From the NCBI GenBank assembly GCA_022824605.1, contig JAJDZO010000125.1, positions 1 to 9,568 of the forward strand: 9,568 nucleotides of DNA, written 5' to 3'. Positions within the stretch are counted from its first letter, which is position 1, and each line of letters starts with the position of its first letter. The translations under genes and the position numbers were made by a program. A model generated the notes under the pieces. The model was not told where the DNA came from, ran no database searches, and saw nothing but the letters and a program-made list of their open reading frames with translations. This DNA is from Acidimicrobiia bacterium (GTDB lineage: Bacteria; Actinomycetota; Acidimicrobiia; Acidimicrobiales; Aldehydirespiratoraceae). Below are positions 1-5,911 of the stretch, one piece after another.

Positions 1-450
1 CGAGCCGAAGGCCACGACGTGGTCGTGGTGACGCCCGGAGCGATGGTGTCCTCGTGGACGGTCAACACCATGGAGCACCACCGCATTGCCGCCCGCCTGC
101 TTGATATCGGAGTGGAGATCCGCTGCTCGACTGCCTTGGTCGAAGCGTCGGGCTCGGGAGTCCGCACTGCCTGCACCTACACGGGGAAAGAGGACGAGAT
201 CCAGTGCGACGCCGCCGTCTTGGTGACCGCTCGGCACCCGGAAGACTCGCTGGCCCAAGAATTGCTGGCCCGCAAGGAGGAATGGCCCGACGTCGGCCTG
301 AAGAGCGTCACCGCCATAGGCGATGCATGGGCCCCGGGGACCATTGCCGCCGCGGTCTGGACGGGTCGGCGCTACGCCGAAGAAATCGAAGCCCCCACCG
401 ACGATGCCGACACCACCCCCTTCCGCCGAGAACTCACCGCCTTGAATTAG
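1..450 (+). CDS. Trimethylamine/dimethylamine dehydrogenase-like flavoprotein, C-terminal part
   Basis: This is a 5'-truncated gene; the frame is open from base 1 and ends with TAG at 448-450, giving about 149 residues. What is visible is the C-terminal dinucleotide-binding region of an old-yellow-enzyme plus iron-sulfur flavoprotein of the TMADH/DMADH/histamine dehydrogenase type. The marks are a GHDVVVVTP strand near the window start, the stretch AVLVTARHPEDSLAQELLAR, then IGDAWAPGTIAAAVWTGRR and a closing PFRREL; I recall the same order, including the VTGRH and GDAxAP segments, at the end of bacterial trimethylamine dehydrogenase. Members oxidatively demethylate methylated or other amines in the cytoplasm and pass electrons to an electron-transfer flavoprotein. 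The FMN barrel and the 4Fe-4S cysteines lie outside the window, so the substrate cannot be judged. It converges on the PPOX gene with a 30-nt gap. The general family is well supported, the exact amine is not. Confidence 0.82.
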   Translation, partial: RAEGHDVVVVTPGAMVSSWTVNTMEHHRIAARLLDIGVEIRCSTALVEASGSGVRTACTYTGKEDEIQCDAAVLVTARHPEDSLAQELLARKEEWPDVGLKSVTAIGDAWAPGTIAAAVWTGRRYAEEIEAPTDDADTTPFRRELTALN

Positions 451-469
451 GTCGATTGATTTATTCGAC
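451..469. terminator. Weak inverted repeat between convergent genes
   Basis: GTCGA at 451-455 is repeated inverted as TCGAC at 465-469, around a 9-nt AT-rich loop. It starts directly after the stop codon of the amine dehydrogenase-like gene, in a 30-nt gap between convergent genes that is richer in A and T than its surroundings. It could act as a short bidirectional terminator, but the stem is only five pairs and there is no clean T-run, so this is a weak call. Confidence 0.25.
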
Positions 470-480
470 TAGTGGCTCCG

Positions 481-1110
481 TCAGTAGAGCTTTTCTCGGT
501 TGGCGTTGTGTTCGTCGCGGTCGATGGCCTCGGCGTCGGCTCCGGCGATCTGCTCGGCCAGCACTTGGCCGTAGGTGGGGTAGCTGGAGCGGTCGATCTG
601 GACCTCGGGATCCCACAGGCGCGAACGGATCAGGGCTCTACCGCAGTGCAGGAAGGCGTCCTTGACGGTGATCTTCAAGCCCGAGATCGGTGCTCGGCCG
701 CCCACTGATTGCGACTCCAGAAGCTCGTCGTCGGTGACGATCTCGGCGGAACCGCACACTCGCAGCGTCTCGTTCATGCCGGGCACGAAGAACAGCAGCC
801 CCACGACGGGGTGCTTGAGGATGTTCTGCAGCGTGTCCACCTGATTGTTGCCGGGACGGTCGGGTATCAGCAGCGTGCGGTCGTCGAGCACCTTCACGAA
901 TCCGGGTGGGTCGCCCCGCGGCGAGGCGTCGGCCCGGCCGTCGGATCCGGTGGAGCTGAGCACGCAGAACGGCGACATCTCGATGAACCGGCGGCAATGC
1001 GAATCCAGATGGTCGAGCACCTTCTGAGCTGCTCGGGGCTTCGGTTCGCGATAGACGGTGCGCAACTCCGAGTGATTGGTGACGGCCGCCTCGGCGTCTG
1101 TGACTGACAT
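481..1110 (-). CDS. FMN-binding PPOX-fold flavoprotein (MSMEG_1061/DR2398-like)
   Basis: A 209-residue protein of the pyridoxamine 5'-phosphate oxidase-like split-barrel superfamily. The central block runs from about residue 47 to 123: FCVLSSTGSDGRADASPRGD, then LLIPDRPGNN (81-90), HPVVGLLFFVPG (100-111), ETLRVCG (114-120) and AEIV. This succession is that of the PPOX-class FMN subfamily that includes MSMEG_1061 and DR2398. Such proteins bind FMN (some PPOX relatives use F420 or heme) in the cytoplasm; the physiological substrate of this subfamily is unknown. Two positions look unlike the family pattern as I remember it: the segment reads RVCG where Asn is usual, and PGNNQ where PGNNR is usual. 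The ATG start is supported by a strong upstream GGAGG. The gene follows the alpha-hydroxy-acid dehydrogenase gene on the same strand after 146 nt and probably has its own promoter. Confidence 0.85.
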   Translation of the reverse strand: MSVTDAEAAVTNHSELRTVYREPKPRAAQKVLDHLDSHCRRFIEMSPFCVLSSTGSDGRADASPRGDPPGFVKVLDDRTLLIPDRPGNNQVDTLQNILKHPVVGLLFFVPGMNETLRVCGSAEIVTDDELLESQSVGGRAPISGLKITVKDAFLHCGRALIRSRLWDPEVQIDRSSYPTYGQVLAEQIAGADAEAIDRDEHNANREKLY

Positions 1111-1116
1111 CTCGGT

Positions 1117-1121
1117 CCTCC
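1117..1121 (-). promoter_or_regulatory. Ribosome binding site of the PPOX gene
   Basis: On the minus strand GGAGG stands six nucleotides before the ATG at 1110, an ideal Shine-Dalgarno position. It fixes the start of the PPOX protein and contrasts with the hydrolase and ATP-grasp genes, which have no such sequence. Confidence 0.8.
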
Positions 1122-1142
1122 CCTCGGACGCGACACGGCGCC

Positions 1143-1176
1143 GGGCACCAGGTACTGGCTGGGCACTAGGTATTGG
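1143..1176. repeat. Tandem 16-bp near-repeat, possible operator, upstream of PPOX gene
   Basis: GGGCACCAGGTACTGG (1143-1158) is followed two bases later by GGGCACTAGGTATTGG (1161-1176), 14 of 16 bases identical with an 18-bp period. The first copy contains the perfect inverted repeat CCAG-GTA-CTGG at 1148-1158; the second copy breaks that symmetry. The pair lies 33 to 66 nt upstream of the PPOX start on the minus strand, a usual place for a regulator site or promoter. The rest of the gap from 1111 to 1256 shows only a short TGCAG/CTGCA inverted repeat (1232-1247) after the preceding gene, without a T-run, and no clear -35/-10 pair. A function as operator is inference. Confidence 0.45.
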
Positions 1177-1256
1177 AGGACACGCTACATCTTGGAGTGT
1201 CGCTAGTCAGGCACGGCCGGCTCGGAGTCGCTGCAGGGCAGTCTGCAACGCCGATC

Positions 1257-2411
1257 TCAGGGCGGGCCGATCCGGGGGTTGCGGGCTCGTAGTTCGGCCA
1301 GGTCTTGGCAGCCGAGTTGGTGCATCACGGAGATGAGCTGATGCTTGAACATCGACGCCACGAACTCGGCGCCTTCAGATCCCAGCGCGCACAGGCCGTA
1401 CATGAACGACCGGCCCGAGAACGTGAAATCGGCGCCCAGGGCCAGCGCCCGGGCTATGTCGAGGCCGCTTCGCACCCCGCCGTCGAACAGCACCGGCACC
1501 TGCCCGCCGACCCGTTCAGCGATTGGCCCCAGGGCGTCGATGGCGGCCGGGGCCGCGTCGAGCTGGCGTCCGCCGTGGTTGGACACCACCACCGCATCGG
1601 CGCCGGTGGCGACGCAGCGCTCGGCGTCGTCGGGATCAAGGATCCCCTTGACCACCACCGGGCCCGGCCACAACTCACAGGTCTCGGCCAGATAGTCCCA
1701 CGACAGGGTGCCGCCGAGGCTGGCGCCCACGAATCCGGACAGCCCCCGCAGCGTGGCCCGGTCGACGTAGGCCTCCAGCGTGCGGAACCGGGGCAGGCCG
1801 TTGCGCAGCAACCCCAGGGTCCAAGCGGGGCGCAACGCGGCCTGGCTCACATGACGGGGCGTGATCCGGGGCGGCATCGACACCCGTTGGCGGGTCTGAC
1901 GCTCGCGGCGAGCCCGGGCCGGCACGTCGGCAGTCACGACCAGAACCTCGAACCCGGCTGCATGAGCGCGGTGCAGCAGGTCGGCACGCACGCCGGGATC
2001 CTGGGGCGGGTAGAGCTGGAACCAGCCCATGCCTTCAGCCTTCGGCCCCACCACCGCCACGTCGGCGGTGTTGACGGTGCTGGCCACATACGGGATCCGG
2101 CTCCGGGCCGCCGTCTCGGCCAGAGCGATGTCGGCGCCGGGCCAGACCAGGCCGGTCAGACCCACCGGCGCCACGCCCACCGGCAGCCAATAGTTCACCC
2201 CGAACAGCTCGGTGCCGATGTCGGGCTTCAACGCGCCCTTGAGGAACTGCGGTGTGAGCAGCACCTGCTGGAGGCGTTCGGCGTTGCGGGCAACGGCGCG
2301 CTCGTCGCCCTCACCGCTGTCGAGATACTCCCAGGCGAAGCGGGGCGTGCGGCGCTTGGCCCGCCGACGCAGGTCGTCGACGGTCTGATACTTGATGGAG
2401 GGGTCAGCCAC
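1257..2411 (-). CDS. FMN-dependent alpha-hydroxy-acid dehydrogenase/oxidase
   Basis: A 384-residue protein of the lactate dehydrogenase (LldD), glycolate oxidase and mandelate dehydrogenase family, a TIM barrel that oxidises an L-2-hydroxy acid to the 2-oxo acid with FMN. The whole fold is present: N-terminal WEYLDSGEGDE with Tyr29, FQLYPPQD (131-138) with Tyr134, VVVTADVPARARRER (158-172), VVVKGIL with Lys255, the active-site SNHGGRQLD (277-285) with His279 and Arg282, and the phosphate-binding DGGVRSG (310-316). These match the catalytic Tyr, Tyr, Lys, His and Arg of spinach glycolate oxidase in order. It lacks the long membrane insertion of mandelate dehydrogenases and is probably soluble. 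The start is GTG at 2411; no other ATG, GTG or TTG lies upstream in frame before the stop, but no clear ribosome binding site is seen. Side chain of the substrate cannot be read from sequence; other family members act on lactate, glycolate, mandelate or peptide-derived cofactors. Confidence 0.9.
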   Translation of the reverse strand: MADPSIKYQTVDDLRRRAKRRTPRFAWEYLDSGEGDERAVARNAERLQQVLLTPQFLKGALKPDIGTELFGVNYWLPVGVAPVGLTGLVWPGADIALAETAARSRIPYVASTVNTADVAVVGPKAEGMGWFQLYPPQDPGVRADLLHRAHAAGFEVLVVTADVPARARRERQTRQRVSMPPRITPRHVSQAALRPAWTLGLLRNGLPRFRTLEAYVDRATLRGLSGFVGASLGGTLSWDYLAETCELWPGPVVVKGILDPDDAERCVATGADAVVVSNHGGRQLDAAPAAIDALGPIAERVGGQVPVLFDGGVRSGLDIARALALGADFTFSGRSFMYGLCALGSEGAEFVASMFKHQLISVMHQLGCQDLAELRARNPRIGPP

Positions 2412-2432
2412 GGCTGGAGGCAGCGCGATCAG

Positions 2433-2481
2433 ACGCCCCGGCGTACACGGCTGGGCGGAGAGGCCAGCAGTGACTCGAGTC
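2433..2481. promoter_or_regulatory. Two palindromes in the hydrolase-dehydrogenase gap
   Basis: The 108-nt gap (2412-2519) between the hydrolase stop and the dehydrogenase start holds ACGCC-CC-GGCGT (2433-2444), an inverted repeat with a two-base spacer 22 nt before the GTG start, and the perfect 10-bp palindrome GACTCGAGTC (2472-2481). Either could be a regulator site for the dehydrogenase gene, or the second could belong to the end of the hydrolase transcript. Short palindromes are frequent in GC-rich DNA, so this is only a candidate. Confidence 0.25.
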
Positions 2482-2519
2482 CGACCGGGGCAGTCCGCGC
2501 ACGGCGATGACGGTCAGGT

Positions 2520-3284
2520 CTATGAGTCGCCCAGAACGCGGTCGAACAACGCCAGCGACTGCGACCAGGCCCGCGTCGCGGCTGCTTCGTTGTAGGAGTG
2601 CGCATCCGGCCAGGTGTAGGCGTGGTCGGCTCCGGGCAGTATGTCGACGGTCACCCGGTCGCCGAGGCCGGAGACCGCACCGATGAAGGGCTGCATGCTG
2701 GCCACGGTCATCATCTTGTCGGCCTCCCCGAACCCCGCGTACAGCGACCCGGCCAGGCCGGCGGCGCTCAGGTGCGGCGAGTCGGGCTCACTGTCCACCA
2801 GGAACGACGGATGCCACATGGCACCCGCAATGAACTGCTCCGGCAGGCGCATCATGGTGCGGAACACCGCCCGCGCCCCCAAACAGAAGCCGATGCAGCC
2901 GGCCGGCGCCCCCGATCCTGCAGGCCGGTCGGCGGACACCGCGTCGAGCGCCGCGTCGAGATCGTTCTGGATGCCCTCGTCGGTCAGCGACAACAGCATC
3001 GACATCAACTCATCGCCGAGGCCGGGATCAGCGGCCACCTCGGCCGGGCCGTAGCCGATCATCCGTCCGTGGCGGTGGTACAGGTCCGGCAGGATCACGT
3101 CGTAGCCGCGGCCGGCGAGGCGTCGCCCGAACACGAGCAGGGCCTCGCGGATGCCGGGCTTGTCCATGAACATCACGATCAGCGGATGCGGCCCCCCCGC
3201 CGCCGGACGCATCCGGGGTACGGCCAGCGGCTCGCCGTCGCTGACCGTCTCGAGTATCGACTCCTGGACTTCAAGGTTGCTCAT
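2520..3284 (-). CDS. Dienelactone hydrolase family protein
   Basis: A 254-residue alpha/beta hydrolase of the dienelactone hydrolase (DLH) family, usual family length about 230-250. The visible core is HPLIVMFMDKPG (33-44), RLAGRGYDVILPDLYHRHG (55-73), the nucleophile elbow GFCLGARA (132-139) with Cys134, GEADKM (186-191) with Asp189 and ADHAY (219-223) with His221, giving the Cys-Asp-His triad typical of DLH. Family members open lactones or thioesters, classically dienelactone in chloroaromatic degradation, but many have other or unknown substrates. The frame is open upstream to 3392, but the start is set at the ATG at 3284 (MSNLEV), since the 36 residues before it are low-complexity Ala/Ser/Pro/Arg-rich and overlap the divergent promoter region. 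There is no ribosome binding site; a TAGCTT box lies eight bases before the ATG, suggesting leaderless transcription. The alpha-hydroxy-acid dehydrogenase follows 108 nt downstream and may be co-transcribed. Confidence 0.87.
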   Translation of the reverse strand: MSNLEVQESILETVSDGEPLAVPRMRPAAGGPHPLIVMFMDKPGIREALLVFGRRLAGRGYDVILPDLYHRHGRMIGYGPAEVAADPGLGDELMSMLLSLTDEGIQNDLDAALDAVSADRPAGSGAPAGCIGFCLGARAVFRTMMRLPEQFIAGAMWHPSFLVDSEPDSPHLSAAGLAGSLYAGFGEADKMMTVASMQPFIGAVSGLGDRVTVDILPGADHAYTWPDAHSYNEAAATRAWSQSLALFDRVLGDS

Positions 3285-3292
3285 GGTCGGCC

Positions 3293-3298
3293 AAGCTA
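3293..3298 (-). promoter_or_regulatory. Candidate -10 box of leaderless hydrolase transcript
   Basis: Read on the minus strand this is TAGCTT, a TANNNT-type -10 element, with exactly eight bases (ggccgacc) between it and the ATG at 3284. A start site about seven bases after the box would put the RNA 5' end at or next to the ATG. The lack of a Shine-Dalgarno sequence agrees with this. No convincing -35 box is seen, which is common for actinobacterial promoters of this kind. Confidence 0.45.
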
Positions 3299-3358
3299 CC
3301 GGAGTCGCTCCCACCGGCGGCGACCGGCCGCTTGCTGAGGCCGGGGCCGAGCGTGACC

Positions 3359-3364
3359 TACCAT
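3359..3364 (+). promoter_or_regulatory. Candidate -10 box of leaderless ATP-grasp operon transcript
   Basis: TACCAT, a TANNNT-type -10 element, is followed by eight bases (gggcggcc) and then the GTG at 3373. The spacing is the same as on the opposite strand for the hydrolase gene, and again there is no ribosome binding site. This supports GTG 3373 as the first codon of the operon and a leaderless message. No good -35 box is seen at 16-18 bases upstream. Confidence 0.45.
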
Positions 3365-3372
3365 GGGCGGCC

Positions 3373-4848
3373 GTGGGGGCACCGCTGCACAATCCGGGGG
3401 GCGGGCTGCTCGACCGGTATGCGCCCGTCGATGCCTACGACGAGGCGTTCGACGCCGACGGGTCGGTACGGGCCACCTACAGCCGCATCGTCGAGCGGTT
3501 CCGCGAACTAGATGTCGACGAGATCAAGCGCCTCGAGGCGCTCGTCGCCGACGAGTTCCGCCGCCAGGGGATCACCTTCACCGTCTACAGCGAGGAGGAG
3601 GGCACCGAGCGCATCTGGCCCATGGACCTGTTCCCTCGGCTCATCGCGGCGGCCGAGTGGGAGGAGTTGGCCCGCGGGCTGAGCCAGCGGGTCGCCGCCC
3701 TCAACTGCTTCCTCGCCGACCTCTACAACGGCGGGGCGGCGGCGGTCGCCGACGGGGTGGTGCCCCGATGGCTGGCGATGTCGTCGCGGGGTTTCGAACG
3801 CAACGCCATCGGCATCGCCGTGCCCCACTCGGCGCACTGCAACGTGGCCGGGATCGACGTGGTGCGGGCCGCCGACGGCCGCTACCGGGTCCTCGAGGAC
3901 AACCTGCGCAGCCCCAGCGGGATCTCCTACGTGATCGAGAACCGGGCGGCCATGGCCAAGGCCTGCAGTTGGCTCTTCTACGACCACGCCGTGCAGCCCA
4001 CCGAGCAGTACGGCCGGATGCTGCGCTCCACGCTGGAGTCGATGGCGCCGGCCGGCGAGCACGACCCCCACATCGTGGTGCTGACGCCGGGGATCTTCAA
4101 CTCGGCCTACTTCGAGCACGCCTTCCTGGCCCGCTCGATGGGGGTGGAACTGGTGGAGGGTCGAGATCTGGTGGTCGACGACCACAAGGTCTACACCCGC
4201 ACCATCGAGGGGCTGGTCAAAGTGGACGTCATCTACCGGCGCATCGACGACGACTTCCTCGATCCGGTCGCCTTCCGGCCCGACTCCACGCTGGGCGTGC
4301 CCGGGCTTCTGAGCGCATTGCGGGCCGGCACGGTGACGGTGTGCAACGCCCTCGGCAACGGCGTCGTCGACGACAAGGCCGTGTACCCCTACGTGCCCGA
4401 GATGATCCGCTACTACCTGGGCGCCGAGCCGATCATCGACAACGTCACCACCTACATGATGTGGGACCCCGACCAGCGGCGCGAGGCACTGGCGCGGCTG
4501 CACGAGCTGGTGGCCAAGCCGGTCGGCGAGTCGGGCGGCTACGGCGTGCTGATCGGACCCCACGCCACCGAGCAGGAACTCGACGCCGCCCGAGCCCGCA
4601 TCGAGGCCGAGCCCCGCAACTGGATCGTTCAGGAACTGGTGCAGCTGTCCACGCTGCCGTCGGTGGCGGAGGACCGGCTCGAGCCCCGCCATCTCGACCT
4701 GCGGCCCTTCGTGCTGACCGGCGAGCGGACCGAGGTGTTCGCCGGCGGGCTAACCCGGGTGGCCATGCGCCCCGGGTCGCTCATTGTCAACTCCTCTCAG
4801 GGCGGGGGCTCCAAGGACACCTGGGTTCTCGCCCCCGACACGCCGTGA
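3373..4848 (+). CDS. Circularly permuted ATP-grasp enzyme (DUF404/DUF407 type)
   Basis: A 491-residue member of the circularly permuted ATP-grasp family (COG2308; M. tuberculosis Rv2411c is of this kind). In order: LLDRYAPVDAYDEAFD near the N-terminus (12-27), VLEDNLRSPSGISYVIENR (173-191), VVLTPGIFNSAYFEHAFLA (235-253), VDVIYRRIDDDFLDP (284-298), ALGNGVVDDKAVYPYVP (326-342), the glycine-rich KPVGESGGYGVLIG (382-395), WIVQELVQLSTLPS (417-430), HLDLRPFVLTG (440-450) and SSQGGGSKDTWVL (474-486). These are hallmark blocks and look intact. The family is predicted to form a carboxylate-amine (peptide-like) bond using ATP; no substrate is known. It heads an operon with alpha-E and transglutaminase-like genes. 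The start is uncertain: GTG 3373 is chosen because a TANNNT box stands eight bases before it; the only other good in-frame choice is ATG 3283, which would overlap the start codon of the divergent hydrolase gene. Confidence 0.9.
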   Translation: MGAPLHNPGGGLLDRYAPVDAYDEAFDADGSVRATYSRIVERFRELDVDEIKRLEALVADEFRRQGITFTVYSEEEGTERIWPMDLFPRLIAAAEWEELARGLSQRVAALNCFLADLYNGGAAAVADGVVPRWLAMSSRGFERNAIGIAVPHSAHCNVAGIDVVRAADGRYRVLEDNLRSPSGISYVIENRAAMAKACSWLFYDHAVQPTEQYGRMLRSTLESMAPAGEHDPHIVVLTPGIFNSAYFEHAFLARSMGVELVEGRDLVVDDHKVYTRTIEGLVKVDVIYRRIDDDFLDPVAFRPDSTLGVPGLLSALRAGTVTVCNALGNGVVDDKAVYPYVPEMIRYYLGAEPIIDNVTTYMMWDPDQRREALARLHELVAKPVGESGGYGVLIGPHATEQELDAARARIEAEPRNWIVQELVQLSTLPSVAEDRLEPRHLDLRPFVLTGERTEVFAGGLTRVAMRPGSLIVNSSQGGGSKDTWVLAPDTP

Positions 4849-4879
4849 CGGCCATGAGTCGGCCCTTTGGGGACGTGTC

Positions 4880-5911
4880 GTGATCCTGGCTCGTCACGCC
4901 GGCGCGCTGCTGTGGGTGGGCCGTTACCTCGAACGAGCTGAGTCGACGTCGCGGTGCCTGAGCTACGCGGCCAACTCGATCACCCATCTGCGCGCCGATG
5001 AGGCCCGTGCCGAGGGTGAGCTGATGGTCAGAACGCTGGGACTGCAAGACGAGCTGGAGGCCGTCGGGCCGCTGGAGAGCCAGCCGCAGTTGGTGGCGTT
5101 CCTGCTGTCGGACACCGACAATCCCGGTTCGGTGGTGTCGGCCATCGTCGCGGTGCGCGAGAACCTGCGCGCCGTGCGTGACCGGATCCCGATCGAACTG
5201 TGGGAGGAGGCCAACGGCCTCTACCTCAGGTTCCCGTTCCTCGGTCACGCCAACGCCGCACCTTCCGGGCTTCACGAGGTGCTGTTGATGGTGCGGCGGG
5301 CCTGCCTGGCCATCTCCGGGATCCTCAACGAGGGCATGCGGCGCGACGAGGGCCACGCCTTCGTGGTGGTCGGCCGGATGCTGGAACGGTCCATCTTCAC
5401 GGTGGGCCTGCTTGAGGCCAGCCACTCCGACACCCGTGGGGTTACGGACGCCACCCGGATGCTGCGGCTCACCAGTTCGCTTCAGGCCTACCACCGCCAG
5501 TTCGGCAACGCTCCCGATCCTCAGGGCGTGGTCCACTACCTGCTGCACGCCTCGGACCTGCCCCGCTCGGTGCTGTCATGTCTCGGGCGGGCCGAGGACG
5601 GGCTCACCGCGCTGGGGGAGAACTCCGCCGCGCTGGACCGGGCCCGACGCAAGGCGGCTCTGCTGCGGGCCCGCCTCAGCCTCGGCGAGATCGAGGAGGC
5701 CATGACCACTGATCCACGGGCGACACTTCAGGACTTCGCCGGGCAGCTCGCCGGGCTGGCCGGCGACGTGCACGCCGCCATCGTGCCGCCGCTGGGCATG
5801 GCCACCGTCCAAGCGCAATACGTCCGCCCCGGCCGCACCGACAGACCGGGCGATGCGGGCGCGCTCGGCGATACACCCGCTGCCGGCCGCACCGACGGGC
5901 CGCTTCGATGA
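4880..5911 (+). CDS. Alpha-E domain protein (DUF403)
   Basis: A 343-residue, mostly helical protein of the alpha-E (DUF403, COG2307) family, found almost always with circularly permuted ATP-grasp enzymes and thought to be their partner; M. tuberculosis Rv2410c is a relative. Seen are the N-terminal LLWVGRYLERAESTSR (10-25), VRENLRAVRDRIPIELWEE (92-110), a second VGRMLERS (164-171) related to the first, SSLQAYHRQFG (199-209) and LLHASDLPRSVL (221-232). The start is GTG 4880, which gives the usual beginning of the family; a GGGGA seven bases before it may serve as a weak ribosome binding site, and the gap to the ATP-grasp stop is 31 nt. The gene overlaps the next by ATGA. The last 30 or so residues form a Gly/Pro/Arg/Asp-rich tail with the word GRTD twice, making it slightly longer than typical members. 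In the second ERA(D)-like motif the acidic residue is absent (ERSI). Molecular function is unknown. Confidence 0.88.
   Translation: MILARHAGALLWVGRYLERAESTSRCLSYAANSITHLRADEARAEGELMVRTLGLQDELEAVGPLESQPQLVAFLLSDTDNPGSVVSAIVAVRENLRAVRDRIPIELWEEANGLYLRFPFLGHANAAPSGLHEVLLMVRRACLAISGILNEGMRRDEGHAFVVVGRMLERSIFTVGLLEASHSDTRGVTDATRMLRLTSSLQAYHRQFGNAPDPQGVVHYLLHASDLPRSVLSCLGRAEDGLTALGENSAALDRARRKAALLRARLSLGEIEEAMTTDPRATLQDFAGQLAGLAGDVHAAIVPPLGMATVQAQYVRPGRTDRPGDAGALGDTPAAGRTDGPLR
5829..5896 (+). repeat. 14-bp direct repeat coding the GRTD tail
   Basis: CCGGCCGCACCGAC occurs exactly at 5829-5842 and again at 5883-5896, a period of 54 bases, which keeps the frame and encodes GRTD twice in the C-terminal tail of the alpha-E protein. 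It may be the trace of a small in-frame duplication that lengthened the protein. Confidence 0.6.

Noticed and set aside
1232..1247. TGCAG/CTGCA hairpin as terminator of the alpha-hydroxy-acid dehydrogenase gene
   Set aside because: The stem has five pairs only and is followed by no T-rich tract on the minus strand.
1305..2510. 401-codon open frame on the plus strand, antisense to the alpha-hydroxy-acid dehydrogenase
   Set aside because: Composition is Gly/His/Arg/Gln-rich with no domain, while the opposite strand encodes a complete enzyme with all catalytic residues.
3285..3392. N-terminal extension of the dienelactone hydrolase-like protein to 3392
   Set aside because: The added 36 residues are Ala/Ser/Pro/Arg-rich and unlike the family, and would cover the divergent promoter region and the ATP-grasp start.
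3508..4692. 394-codon open frame on the minus strand, antisense to the ATP-grasp gene
   Set aside because: Low-complexity Val/Gly/His/Asp composition, no motif, and the plus strand has the intact conserved blocks.
4784..4879. Upstream extension of the alpha-E frame into the ATP-grasp gene
   Set aside because: GTG 4880 gives the typical N-terminus of the family; the upstream residues are Pro/Arg-rich frame noise overlapping conserved ATP-grasp codons.
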